Source: Cellvibrionales bacterium UBA2511
GTDB lineage: Bacteria; Pseudomonadota; Gammaproteobacteria; Pseudomonadales; Porticoccaceae
Reading direction: 5' to 3'
Assembly: GCA_002341315.1 (NCBI GenBank)
Contig: DDNV01000037.1
Span: 25,108 to 35,023, forward strand
DNA: 9,916 bases
The position numbers and the translations under genes are program-made. Below the pieces are notes generated by a model. That model saw only the letters and a list, made by a program, of their open reading frames with translations, had not been told where the DNA came from and did no database searches. This document shows, piece after piece, positions 1 to 5,788 of this stretch. Every line of letters starts with the position of its first letter. Within the stretch, counting starts at the first letter, position 1.

Positions 1-36
1 AGTAACCTGTTTACACTGATCAGGAGGTGCCGGATT

Positions 37-555
37 ATGAGTATCTCACCCGTTTTGGCTGATTATCTCGGCCGCAAAAACATTAATTATGAAGTGCTGA
101 AACATGCACAAACCAGTAACTCGATGGCCACTGCCCGAGAGGCACATGTGCCCCCGGAAAAACTGGCAAAAGCTGTGGTCGTCAAGCAGAACGATCATTA
201 TGCGATGTGTGTTATCCCCGCCACTAATAAGTTGATACTTGAGTGGCTGGAGTACGGTCGCCAGCATGAATATGAAATTGCAGAGGAAGGGGACCTGCAG
301 GGACTTTTCCCCGATTGCAACGAAGGTGCGATCCCGGGCCTGGGGCAGGCATTCAAGCTGGATGTCATTGTGGACAGCGCGCTGCTGGATAATCTCGATA
401 TTTATATCGAGGCGGGTGACCACAATCATCTGCTTCATTTGAGTCAGGGGGATTTTCAGGAGGTCATGAAAAATGCCTGGTCTGCACCGATAAGTTGTCT
501 GCGAAATGGGCAAAGCGACAAGCCTTATCTATGGGCGCCACCTGAAGACGGTTAA
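37..555 (+). CDS. YbaK/ProX-family aminoacyl-tRNA deacylase
   Basis: This 172-residue protein is a single YbaK/EbsC-type editing domain. Members of the family hydrolyse mischarged tRNAs in the cytoplasm, for example Cys- or Ala-tRNAPro. Visible family marks are the LAKAVVVK strand (residues 43-50) with the lysine (K45) that fits the conserved catalytic/binding lysine, the glycine loop GAIPGLG (97-103), and the AGDHNHLLHLSQGDF segment (126-140) that closes the domain. The length is normal for a free-standing editing domain. The ATG at 37 is supported by AGGAGG at 22-27, nine bases upstream. A 185-bp gap separates it from the next operon, so it is probably its own transcription unit. The exact tRNA substrate cannot be told from sequence; it could be YbaK-, ProXp- or YeaK-like. 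Confidence 0.85.
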   Translation: MSISPVLADYLGRKNINYEVLKHAQTSNSMATAREAHVPPEKLAKAVVVKQNDHYAMCVIPATNKLILEWLEYGRQHEYEIAEEGDLQGLFPDCNEGAIPGLGQAFKLDVIVDSALLDNLDIYIEAGDHNHLLHLSQGDFQEVMKNAWSAPISCLRNGQSDKPYLWAPPEDG

Positions 556-740
556 GAAGCTAGTCTCCATTATCCCGAGATGCATTGTTTGCGGCACTAA
601 GCATTCGGGTGCTGCCGGATTTTGTTGTTGAAGTTGGAAAGACTTGCCCCTGAAATTTTGATCATCTCCTGCCTGTGGTCATCGGCTGTGTTCGATGGTT
701 GAATGTCGGTTGACGATTACTCTGGTCAGGAATATTCCAA
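556..740 (+). promoter_or_regulatory. Intergenic region, likely holding the DUF1445-pxpABC-DUF4392 operon promoter
   Basis: No gene is supported in this 185-bp stretch. It contains an imperfect stem (CCCGA and ATGC at 574-583, with G579 bulged, pairing with GCATTCGGG at 601-609). An alternative shorter stem pairs CGGCA (592-596) with TGCCG (613-617) and is followed by a weak T-rich run at 620-629. One of these could end transcription of the upstream deacylase gene. The best promoter match I found is weak: TTGAAG at 628-633, 17 bases, then TGAAAT at 651-656. A promoter must lie somewhere here if the downstream operon is independent, but I cannot place it firmly. AGGAA at 728-732 is the ribosome binding site of the next gene. 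Confidence 0.3.
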
Positions 741-1523
741 ATGCCAATATCCAATCCGCGTGAGTTACGACTGGCTGTCCGATCCGGTCAATTTACCGGG
801 CACACATCTGGGCATTGTCGCGGTTTTGTGCAGGGGAATGTGGTCATTCTTCCTGAGAGCTGGGCCGATGAATTTCTGCGTTTTTGCCAGCTGAATCCCA
901 AGCCCTGCCCATTGATCGCCGTCTCTGATGTCGGCCAGTACAGTTTGCCGTCACTGGGCGTCGAGCTGGATATTCGTAGTGATGTGCCGTGTTACCGTGT
1001 CTTTGAGGAAGGGCGGTTAGTTGACGAGCCAGTGGATATTACTGCCTACTGGCGACAGGATCTGGTGACTTTTGTCCTGGGTTGTTCCTTTTCCTTTGAA
1101 GAGGCACTGCTGACTGATGGCCTTGAAGTTCGCAACATTTCGGAGGGCGTCAACGTGCCGATGTATCGAACCAGTTTACCCTGTCGCTCGTCGGGTCGCT
1201 TTGGTGGCAATATGGTGGTCAGTATGCGTCCTTTCAAGGCAGCCGACGCTATCCGGGCGATTCAGGTATGTACCCGATTTCCCAGTATGCACGGTGCCCC
1301 GATTCACTTGGGCGACCCGGCCCAAATTGGTATCGGGCAGCTAGAAAAACCGGATTTTGGCCATTCGGTAACAGTCCATGCCGATGAAATGCCCCTCTTC
1401 TGGGCCTGTGGGGTAACGCCACAGATTGCGTTGGAGCAGGCCAGACCACCGTTGTGTATTACCCACAGCCCAGGTTCCATGCTGGTGACCGACCTGCTCA
1501 ACAGCCAATTGGCGATAATGTGA
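741..1523 (+). CDS. DUF1445 protein, D-glutamate cyclase N-terminal-like (annotated elsewhere as putative hydro-lyase)
   Basis: This 260-residue protein spans the whole DUF1445 (PF07286, UPF0317/YcsI) domain. Recognisable blocks are [20 protein letters not shown] (19-38), [10 protein letters not shown] (114-123), [11 protein letters not shown] (138-148), [10 protein letters not shown] (155-164), [15 protein letters not shown] (179-193), [11 protein letters not shown] (218-228) and [10 protein letters not shown] (242-251). In animals this domain is the N-terminal half of mitochondrial D-glutamate cyclase (D-Glu to 5-oxo-D-proline). In bacteria it is usually annotated only as a putative hydro-lyase and often sits beside 5-oxoprolinase genes. 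The ATG at 741 has AGGAA eight bases upstream and gives the usual family N-terminus. It leads the operon; pxpA begins 25 bp after its stop, and the matching C-terminal half (DUF4392) is the fifth gene. Family membership is firm; the cyclase activity of this lone half is inference. Confidence 0.88.
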   Translation: MPISNPRELRLAVRSGQFTGHTSGHCRGFVQGNVVILPESWADEFLRFCQLNPKPCPLIAVSDVGQYSLPSLGVELDIRSDVPCYRVFEEGRLVDEPVDITAYWRQDLVTFVLGCSFSFEEALLTDGLEVRNISEGVNVPMYRTSLPCRSSGRFGGNMVVSMRPFKAADAIRAIQVCTRFPSMHGAPIHLGDPAQIGIGQLEKPDFGHSVTVHADEMPLFWACGVTPQIALEQARPPLCITHSPGSMLVTDLLNSQLAIM

Positions 1524-1548
1524 TGGCTCGGCTTCAGAGAGGTTTGTG

Positions 1549-2283
1549 ATGTCATTGATGTTGAACGCTGATCTCGGCGAAACCGTTGATAGCGGATTGG
1601 TTGGTGCAGATGAAGCGGTGATGCCCTACATTCACCAGGCCAGCATTGCCTGTGGCTACCATGCCGGTGATCACCTGATGATACAGCGGACGCTCAATCT
1701 GGCGGCAAAATACAGTGTGATGGTTGGGGCGCACCCCGGCTACCCTGACCGTGAGGGTTTTGGACGCCGTTCCATGACCTGCTCAAATGATGAACTTGTT
1801 GCGCTCATGCATTATCAGATATCGGCACTGGACGGAATGAGTCGTTCGCAAAACCTGTCCCTGTCCTATGTCAAACCCCATGGGGCTTTATACAACGACA
1901 TGATGGTGGATGATCAACTTCGCCGTGCAGTGATGTTATCCGTAGCCGGTTTTTATCGACCGATTCATCTTGTCATACAAGCCACGCCCGAAGCCGAATT
2001 GCACCGTCGTGAGGCCGAAGCATTGGGTGTCACGCTCTGGTTCGAGGCTTTTGCCGACCGGCGCTATGATAGCAACGGCATGCTGGTGCCCCGTTCCGAG
2101 CCGGGAGCGGTCCACGACAGGAAAACAACACTCGCTCAGGTTAAACAGCTCAAACGTTATGGCTCCGTCACGACCGAGGATGGCGATTCGCTGCTCATTA
2201 AAGCGGACACCCTGTGTATCCATGGTGACAATCCGGAGAGCGTTGCTGTGATTCGTGAAATCCGGGCATTGCTTGAGCAATGA
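1549..2283 (+). CDS. pxpA: 5-oxoprolinase subunit PxpA (LamB/YcsF family)
   Basis: PxpA is the ring-opening subunit of the bacterial ATP-dependent 5-oxoprolinase: PxpBC phosphorylates 5-oxoproline and PxpA completes hydrolysis to glutamate in the cytosol. The 244-residue product has the LamB/YcsF marks NADLGE (6-11), ASIACGYHAGD (31-41), GAHPGYPDREGFGRR (60-74), VKPHGALYN (108-116) and, near the C-terminus, CIHGDNPESV. These Asp/His-rich loops form the metal- or substrate-binding face of the barrel. An in-frame GTG at 1546 directly precedes the ATG at 1549. I chose the ATG because GAGAGG (1537-1542) lies six bases upstream of it and only three from the GTG. Length is typical. The stop overlaps the pxpB start by four bases (ATGA), so translation is probably coupled. 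Confidence 0.95.
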   Translation: MSLMLNADLGETVDSGLVGADEAVMPYIHQASIACGYHAGDHLMIQRTLNLAAKYSVMVGAHPGYPDREGFGRRSMTCSNDELVALMHYQISALDGMSRSQNLSLSYVKPHGALYNDMMVDDQLRRAVMLSVAGFYRPIHLVIQATPEAELHRREAEALGVTLWFEAFADRRYDSNGMLVPRSEPGAVHDRKTTLAQVKQLKRYGSVTTEDGDSLLIKADTLCIHGDNPESVAVIREIRALLEQ

Positions 2284-2960
2284 AAGTCGTTCCCGCTAGT
2301 GAAAATGCGCTGATTATCTATTTTGATCAGGTGGTTAGCGCCGATACCTCAGCCAGAGTACGGCAGGCAACTGTTGTGCTGGAGTCCGCATTGGTCGATG
2401 TGCTGATTGATCTGGTGCCCTCCTATGCCTCGCTACTGGTTATCTTCGATCTCTCGAGGATTGATGCGGCAACCCTTGAGCAGCAGATTACAGAGCTACT
2501 CGATGTCGCACCAGCTGCTTCAGATTCAGTCAGCAAGCTCGTCGAACTACCTGTTTACTACAGCATGGAGTCCGGGCCGGACCTCGCTGAAATCAGTCAC
2601 GCCAAAAAAGTCTCGGTGGAGGAGGTGATCGCTTTGCACCAGTCCCGGGAATACCTAGTGTACGCGATAGGTTTTGCTCCGGGATTTGCTTACCTTGGGG
2701 AGGTCGATCCGCGCATTGTCATGCCCAGACTGGATACACCCAGAACTTCGGTGCCCCGTGGTAGCGTGGGTATAGCCGGGCGACAGACTGCAGTATATCC
2801 GGCGGACTCCCCCGGTGGCTGGAATTTGATTGGACTTTGTCCGGAGCGAATGTTTGATCCCCTCAGCGAACCCAGCATGCCGCTTCAGGTGGGTGACCGT
2901 GTACGCTTTCTCAGTATCAGCCGGGAAACCTTTCTTGCCAGGGGTGGCCGGTTAGCATGA
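2280..2960 (+). CDS. pxpB: 5-oxoprolinase subunit PxpB (KipI family)
   Basis: PxpB pairs with PxpC to form the kinase-like part of 5-oxoprolinase, which activates 5-oxoproline with ATP. The protein has 226 residues. Its N-terminal 80 residues form the variable KipI N domain. The conserved cyclophilin-like C-terminal domain follows, with GFAPGFAYLG (131-140), TPRTSVPRGSVGIAGRQT (153-170) and SPGGWNLIG (177-185). In Bacillus the homologue KipI inhibits the sporulation kinase KinA, but next to pxpA and pxpC the metabolic role is far more likely. The ATG at 2280 overlaps the pxpA stop (ATGA) and has no strong Shine-Dalgarno of its own, as expected for translational coupling. The gene in turn overlaps pxpC by four bases. 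Length and motifs look intact. Confidence 0.95.
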   Translation: MKVVPASENALIIYFDQVVSADTSARVRQATVVLESALVDVLIDLVPSYASLLVIFDLSRIDAATLEQQITELLDVAPAASDSVSKLVELPVYYSMESGPDLAEISHAKKVSVEEVIALHQSREYLVYAIGFAPGFAYLGEVDPRIVMPRLDTPRTSVPRGSVGIAGRQTAVYPADSPGGWNLIGLCPERMFDPLSEPSMPLQVGDRVRFLSISRETFLARGGRLA

Positions 2961-3898
2961 AGGGTGGTTTTCGTGTGGATCGTCCCGGCGTCCTGACCCT
3001 TCTCCAGGATGCCGGTCGCTTTGGCTATCACCGCCTTGGGTTGACTGCCGGTGGTCCTGCCGATCCCCTTGCGTTCAATTGGGCCAATCGCCTGTGCGGG
3101 AATGATCCCGGCATGACGGCGCTCGAAGTGACCATCGGCGGTCTGGAGCTTGAATGCCGGGCAGCTACGATTTTTGCCCTCTGTGGTGCAGATATGCCAC
3201 TGACCATTAACGGGCAACCAAAGGAGAGCTGGCGTAGCCACCGGGTAAAATCCGGTGACAGGGTGGTGTTGGGTTATGCCCACAGGGGCATGCGTGCCTA
3301 TTTGGCGGTGGCTGATGGGTTCAATATCCCCGCAACCTTCGGCAGTGCGGCGACGGTTGTTCGTGAAGGTTTGGGAGGCCTGTCAGGTAACCCGTTGCAG
3401 GCTGGGGACCATTTGCCCTGTGCAGACACCTCGGGTCGTGAATGCCTCTCGCTGGGACGTGGCTATCGACCGGCTTATGGTGGCCGCGTATTGTTGAGGG
3501 TGGTGAGTGGTTATCAGTCAACATTGGTTGAAAATGAGCAGCAACAACGTTTTTTTACCAGCGAGTACCGATTGTTGAGTCAGTCCGATCGGATGGCATC
3601 TCGGTTGGCGGGGCCCCCCATTGATATTGATCTTCCCGATCTTTTATCCGAAGGTATCTGTCTGGGTGCGATACAAATCCCTCCGGATGGTCTGCCTATC
3701 ATACTGATGCATGACCGTCAGACTATCGGTGGTTACCCCAAGCTGGGCTCAGTGATTTCTTTGGACATGTCACAACTGGCGCAATTAAAACCGGGTGGTC
3801 TGGTTTCTTTTAAGCCCGTCACGATGGCGGAGGCCCGTCGCATCCGACTGGCGGCGGACAGGATGTACAGGCAATTAAACCCCGAGGTTTGTGACTGA
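2957..3898 (+). CDS. pxpC: 5-oxoprolinase subunit PxpC (KipA / biotin-dependent carboxyltransferase-like)
   Basis: PxpC is the partner of PxpB in the ATP-using half of 5-oxoprolinase. The 313-residue protein shows the family N-terminus GVLTLLQDAGRFGYHRLGL (11-29) followed by GGPADPLAF (32-40), then TALEVTIGGLE (54-64), FGSAATVVREGLGGLSG (128-144), YRLLSQSDRMASRLAG (204-219) and the C-terminal MHDRQTIGGYPKLGSVI block (251-267). The fold resembles the carboxyltransferase domain of urea amidolyase, and many databases name it allophanate hydrolase subunit 2. The pxpA neighbour argues for 5-oxoprolinase rather than urea metabolism. The ATG at 2957 overlaps the pxpB stop (ATGA), with a G-rich stretch just upstream. 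Its TGA at 3896-3898 overlaps a short reading frame that leads into the DUF4392 gene. Confidence 0.95.
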   Translation: MKGGFRVDRPGVLTLLQDAGRFGYHRLGLTAGGPADPLAFNWANRLCGNDPGMTALEVTIGGLELECRAATIFALCGADMPLTINGQPKESWRSHRVKSGDRVVLGYAHRGMRAYLAVADGFNIPATFGSAATVVREGLGGLSGNPLQAGDHLPCADTSGRECLSLGRGYRPAYGGRVLLRVVSGYQSTLVENEQQQRFFTSEYRLLSQSDRMASRLAGPPIDIDLPDLLSEGICLGAIQIPPDGLPIILMHDRQTIGGYPKLGSVISLDMSQLAQLKPGGLVSFKPVTMAEARRIRLAADRMYRQLNPEVCD

Positions 3899-3927
3899 TG
3901 GTTAATATTGTGGTGGTGTATGAATGA
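3898..3927 (+). other. Nine-codon mini-ORF bridging pxpC and the DUF4392 gene (possible coupling element)
   Basis: The pxpC stop overlaps an ATG by one base (TGATG at 3896-3900). That ATG opens a frame of nine codons (MVNIVVVYE) ending in TGA at 3925-3927, five bases past the ATG at 3920 of the next gene. The DUF4392 start has only a poor Shine-Dalgarno (GGTGGT at 3912-3917, two bases away). Ribosomes finishing pxpC could therefore restart here and be delivered to the DUF4392 start. The arrangement is seen directly; the function is inference, and it may be chance. Confidence 0.3.
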
Positions 3928-4786
3928 TATCCGGCATGAGTTGGCAGTTAGCAAAAGCATCGAAAACCTGCTGGTGGCCCGCAATCTGCGGGGAATGCAA
4001 TCCGTTCAGTCCAGCCTTAAACCCGGCTACTGTCTGCGGGCAGCCAGGCGGCTGTTGAGTTGTTCTGGCCGGGTATTGATCGGCACGGGTTTCCCGGTGC
4101 TGGACACGTTTGAGTCCGATGGGCCGGCCGGCGCAATTGCGCTTTATCGAGTGCTTGAACAGACTGGTGCCGAGCCGATACTGGTTTGTGGCGATGCGTT
4201 GGCTAATGCCATAGGCGGGGATTATTGCGTGGAGCGCGTGCCCCTTGGTCGCCCCACAGGGCTCAGGCAGCAGGTGGCCGACCTGTTAGCGTATTGCCAA
4301 CCTGAGCTCATGGTCAGTATCGAACTTCCCGGGCCCGCAGCTGACGGGCATTATTACAATATGCGCGGCGAGGATATCAGCTCCGGTACCTTCTGCTTTG
4401 ATGTCTTTCTTGAGCTCTCGGATTGTCCGGTCATTGCATTAGGTGATGGTGGCAATGAGATTGGCATGGGCAATGTGCTCGATAAGTTGGGTGAACTGGC
4501 CATTATTCCGTCGGTAACCACCTGTGACGAGTTGGTCATAGCGGATGTATCCAACTGGGCAGCGCTCGGGTTGGTGGCCATGATGTCCCATTGCGTAGGG
4601 ACAGACTATCTGGCGGACTGGGATAACCGGGCCATACTTGAATACCTGGCCTGTCGGGGCAGTATCGATGGCGTCACCCTTGATAACACACTGACAGAAG
4701 ACGGCCTGCCCAGTGAAACGGGCAAAGCTCTGGTTAATTCGTTGCGTGATTTGATCGGTGTTAGCGGTGTTGAGGGTCCAGGCTGA
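3920..4786 (+). CDS. DUF4392 protein, D-glutamate cyclase C-terminal-like
   Basis: This 288-residue protein matches DUF4392 (PF14336, D-glutamate cyclase-like C-terminal). Visible blocks are RVLIGTGFPV (51-60), ESDGPAGAIAL (65-75), IELPGPAADGHYYNMRGEDI (134-153), ALGDGGNEIGMGNV (173-186) and ADVSNWAALGLVAMM (208-222). The glycine-rich GDGGNEIGMG loop and the acidic/aromatic segments are the likely active-site parts. In vertebrates the domain is the C-terminal half of mitochondrial D-glutamate cyclase; here it is a separate gene, with the DUF1445 half four genes upstream. A TTG at 3908 would add four residues (reading WWC after the initiator), but the ATG at 3920 gives the more natural N-terminus. 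It is nominally 21 bp after pxpC and so in the same operon. D-Glu cyclisation is inferred; family membership is well supported. Confidence 0.87.
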   Translation: MNDIRHELAVSKSIENLLVARNLRGMQSVQSSLKPGYCLRAARRLLSCSGRVLIGTGFPVLDTFESDGPAGAIALYRVLEQTGAEPILVCGDALANAIGGDYCVERVPLGRPTGLRQQVADLLAYCQPELMVSIELPGPAADGHYYNMRGEDISSGTFCFDVFLELSDCPVIALGDGGNEIGMGNVLDKLGELAIIPSVTTCDELVIADVSNWAALGLVAMMSHCVGTDYLADWDNRAILEYLACRGSIDGVTLDNTLTEDGLPSETGKALVNSLRDLIGVSGVEGPG

Positions 4787-4804
4787 GTTACTGGGGAATT
4801 TACT

Positions 4805-4833
4805 TTGCCTGTCTGGATACCCACTGCTAAGAT
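4805..4833 (+). promoter_or_regulatory. Candidate sigma70 promoter with extended -10, upstream of dat
   Basis: TTGCCT (4805-4810) and TAAGAT (4828-4833) are separated by exactly 17 bases, each matching four of six consensus positions. TG at 4825-4826 gives the extended -10 form TGnTAAGAT. It lies in the 103-bp gap after the DUF4392 stop and about 57 bp before the transaminase start, the largest gap within the plus-strand block. It would allow dat-alr to be expressed separately from the upstream operon. The palindrome GCTGGCCAGC (4852-4861) lies downstream of the expected start point. Confidence 0.45.
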
Positions 4834-4889
4834 TTGCCGCTTTATGACCCCGCTGGCCAGCTTTTTTCGACGAGATACAAGGTAACTTA

Positions 4890-5747
4890 ATGAGTATTGT
4901 CTATCTCGACGGTGCCTATCTGCCAATGGCTGAAGCCCGTATTTCGCCGATGGATCGGGGCTTTTTGTTTGGCGATGGTATTTATGAGGTGCTGCCGTCC
5001 TACGATGGCAAGATCGTCGGTTTTTCACTGCATATGCAGCGGATGCTGAACGGTCTGAGGTCTATTGATATAGCACTTGACTGGCCGCAACACCAGTGGC
5101 GCACGGTGTGTAATACGCTCATCGATAAAAATGGTGGTGGCAATCTCGGCCTTTATTTACATGTGAGTCGCGGTGCCGATGTCCGCCGTTTTCATGCTTA
5201 CCCGGAAAATATCGCCCCTACCGTTTTTGCTTTTACTTATGCGATCCCCGCTGCACCGGTGGCGGATAAACATCGGGTTAAACCCTACCGGGTTGTCACT
5301 GATCGCGATTTGCGATGGGATCGCTGCCACATCAAGTCCACTGCATTGATGGGTAACGTCATGCACTTTCAGCAGGGTTTTCAGCAGGGTGCTGATGAAA
5401 TTCTGTTGTTCAATGAGCGAGGTGAGCTGACGGAAGCCAGCGCCTGTAATGCCTACATCGTTAAAAACGGCGAAGTCATTACTCCAGTGCTGGATAGCCA
5501 GAAATTACCGGGAATTACCCGTCATATTCTGTTGGAGCTACTGCGCAAAGACGGATCTATCGCCGTGCAGGAACGACCTGTCTTGATGGAAGAAGTGCTC
5601 AATGCGGACGAAATCTGGCTGACGAGTTCCTCAAAAGAAGTGGTGCCTGTTATTGAAGTCGATGGCAAGTCCGTCGGAAGCGGGGAAGTGGGCGATATCT
5701 GGCTGGCTGCCCAGCGCCTTTATACGGCCGGTAAGTTTAATTATTAA
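4890..5747 (+). CDS. dat: D-amino-acid transaminase (D-alanine aminotransferase, class IV PLP)
   Basis: This 285-residue fold-type IV PLP enzyme reversibly moves an amino group from D-alanine or another D-amino acid to 2-oxoglutarate, giving D-glutamate. The N-terminal domain carries RGFLFGDGIYEV (23-34). The Schiff-base lysine is K149 in HIKSTALMGNVM (147-158), and E182 in ELTEASACNAYIV (179-191) fits the glutamate that contacts the PLP ring nitrogen. KLPGITRHILLELL follows. The Bacillus D-amino-acid transaminase carboxylate trap (Tyr31, Arg98, His100) appears matched by Y32 and an R-x-H at R100/H102, which favours D-amino-acid use over branched-chain (IlvE) or aminodeoxychorismate (PabC) activity. 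AAGG at 4879-4882, seven bases before the ATG, supports the start. alr follows after 41 bp, making a D-Ala/D-Glu gene pair. Confidence 0.88.
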   Translation: MSIVYLDGAYLPMAEARISPMDRGFLFGDGIYEVLPSYDGKIVGFSLHMQRMLNGLRSIDIALDWPQHQWRTVCNTLIDKNGGGNLGLYLHVSRGADVRRFHAYPENIAPTVFAFTYAIPAAPVADKHRVKPYRVVTDRDLRWDRCHIKSTALMGNVMHFQQGFQQGADEILLFNERGELTEASACNAYIVKNGEVITPVLDSQKLPGITRHILLELLRKDGSIAVQERPVLMEEVLNADEIWLTSSSKEVVPVIEVDGKSVGSGEVGDIWLAAQRLYTAGKFNY

Positions 5748-5788
5748 TAGAGTGCATCAGCTCGCCTGTACTTTTTGGTGGAAGCATT

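Noticed and set aside
46..513. Minus-strand open frame of 155 codons opposite the YbaK-type gene
   Set aside because: The plus strand encodes a convincing complete YbaK domain with a strong Shine-Dalgarno; the antisense product has no recognisable motif.
37..555. YbaK-type deacylase as a D-aminoacyl-tRNA editing member of the D-amino-acid module
   Set aside because: This family edits mischarged L-aminoacyl-tRNAs, whereas D-aminoacyl-tRNA removal is done by the unrelated DTD family. The 185-bp gap also separates it from the operon.
710..738. TTGACG (710-715) as a -35 box paired with TATTCC (733-738)
   Set aside because: The -10 matches only three of six positions and would sit on the ribosome binding site, leaving almost no leader for the DUF1445 gene.
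2885..3283. Minus-strand open frame of 132 codons inside pxpB/pxpC
   Set aside because: It lies antisense to well-conserved PxpB and PxpC motifs and shows no domain of its own.
2957..3898. Allophanate hydrolase (urea degradation) for the pxpB/pxpC pair
   Set aside because: The names are carried over from domain similarity. Overlap with pxpA and the absence of urea carboxylase or amidase genes point to 5-oxoprolinase.
4852..4867. GCTGGCCAGC followed by TTTTTT as an intrinsic terminator of the first operon
   Set aside because: A palindrome with no spacer can fold only as a 3-bp stem around a 4-base loop, too weak for termination. It also lies downstream of the candidate dat promoter.
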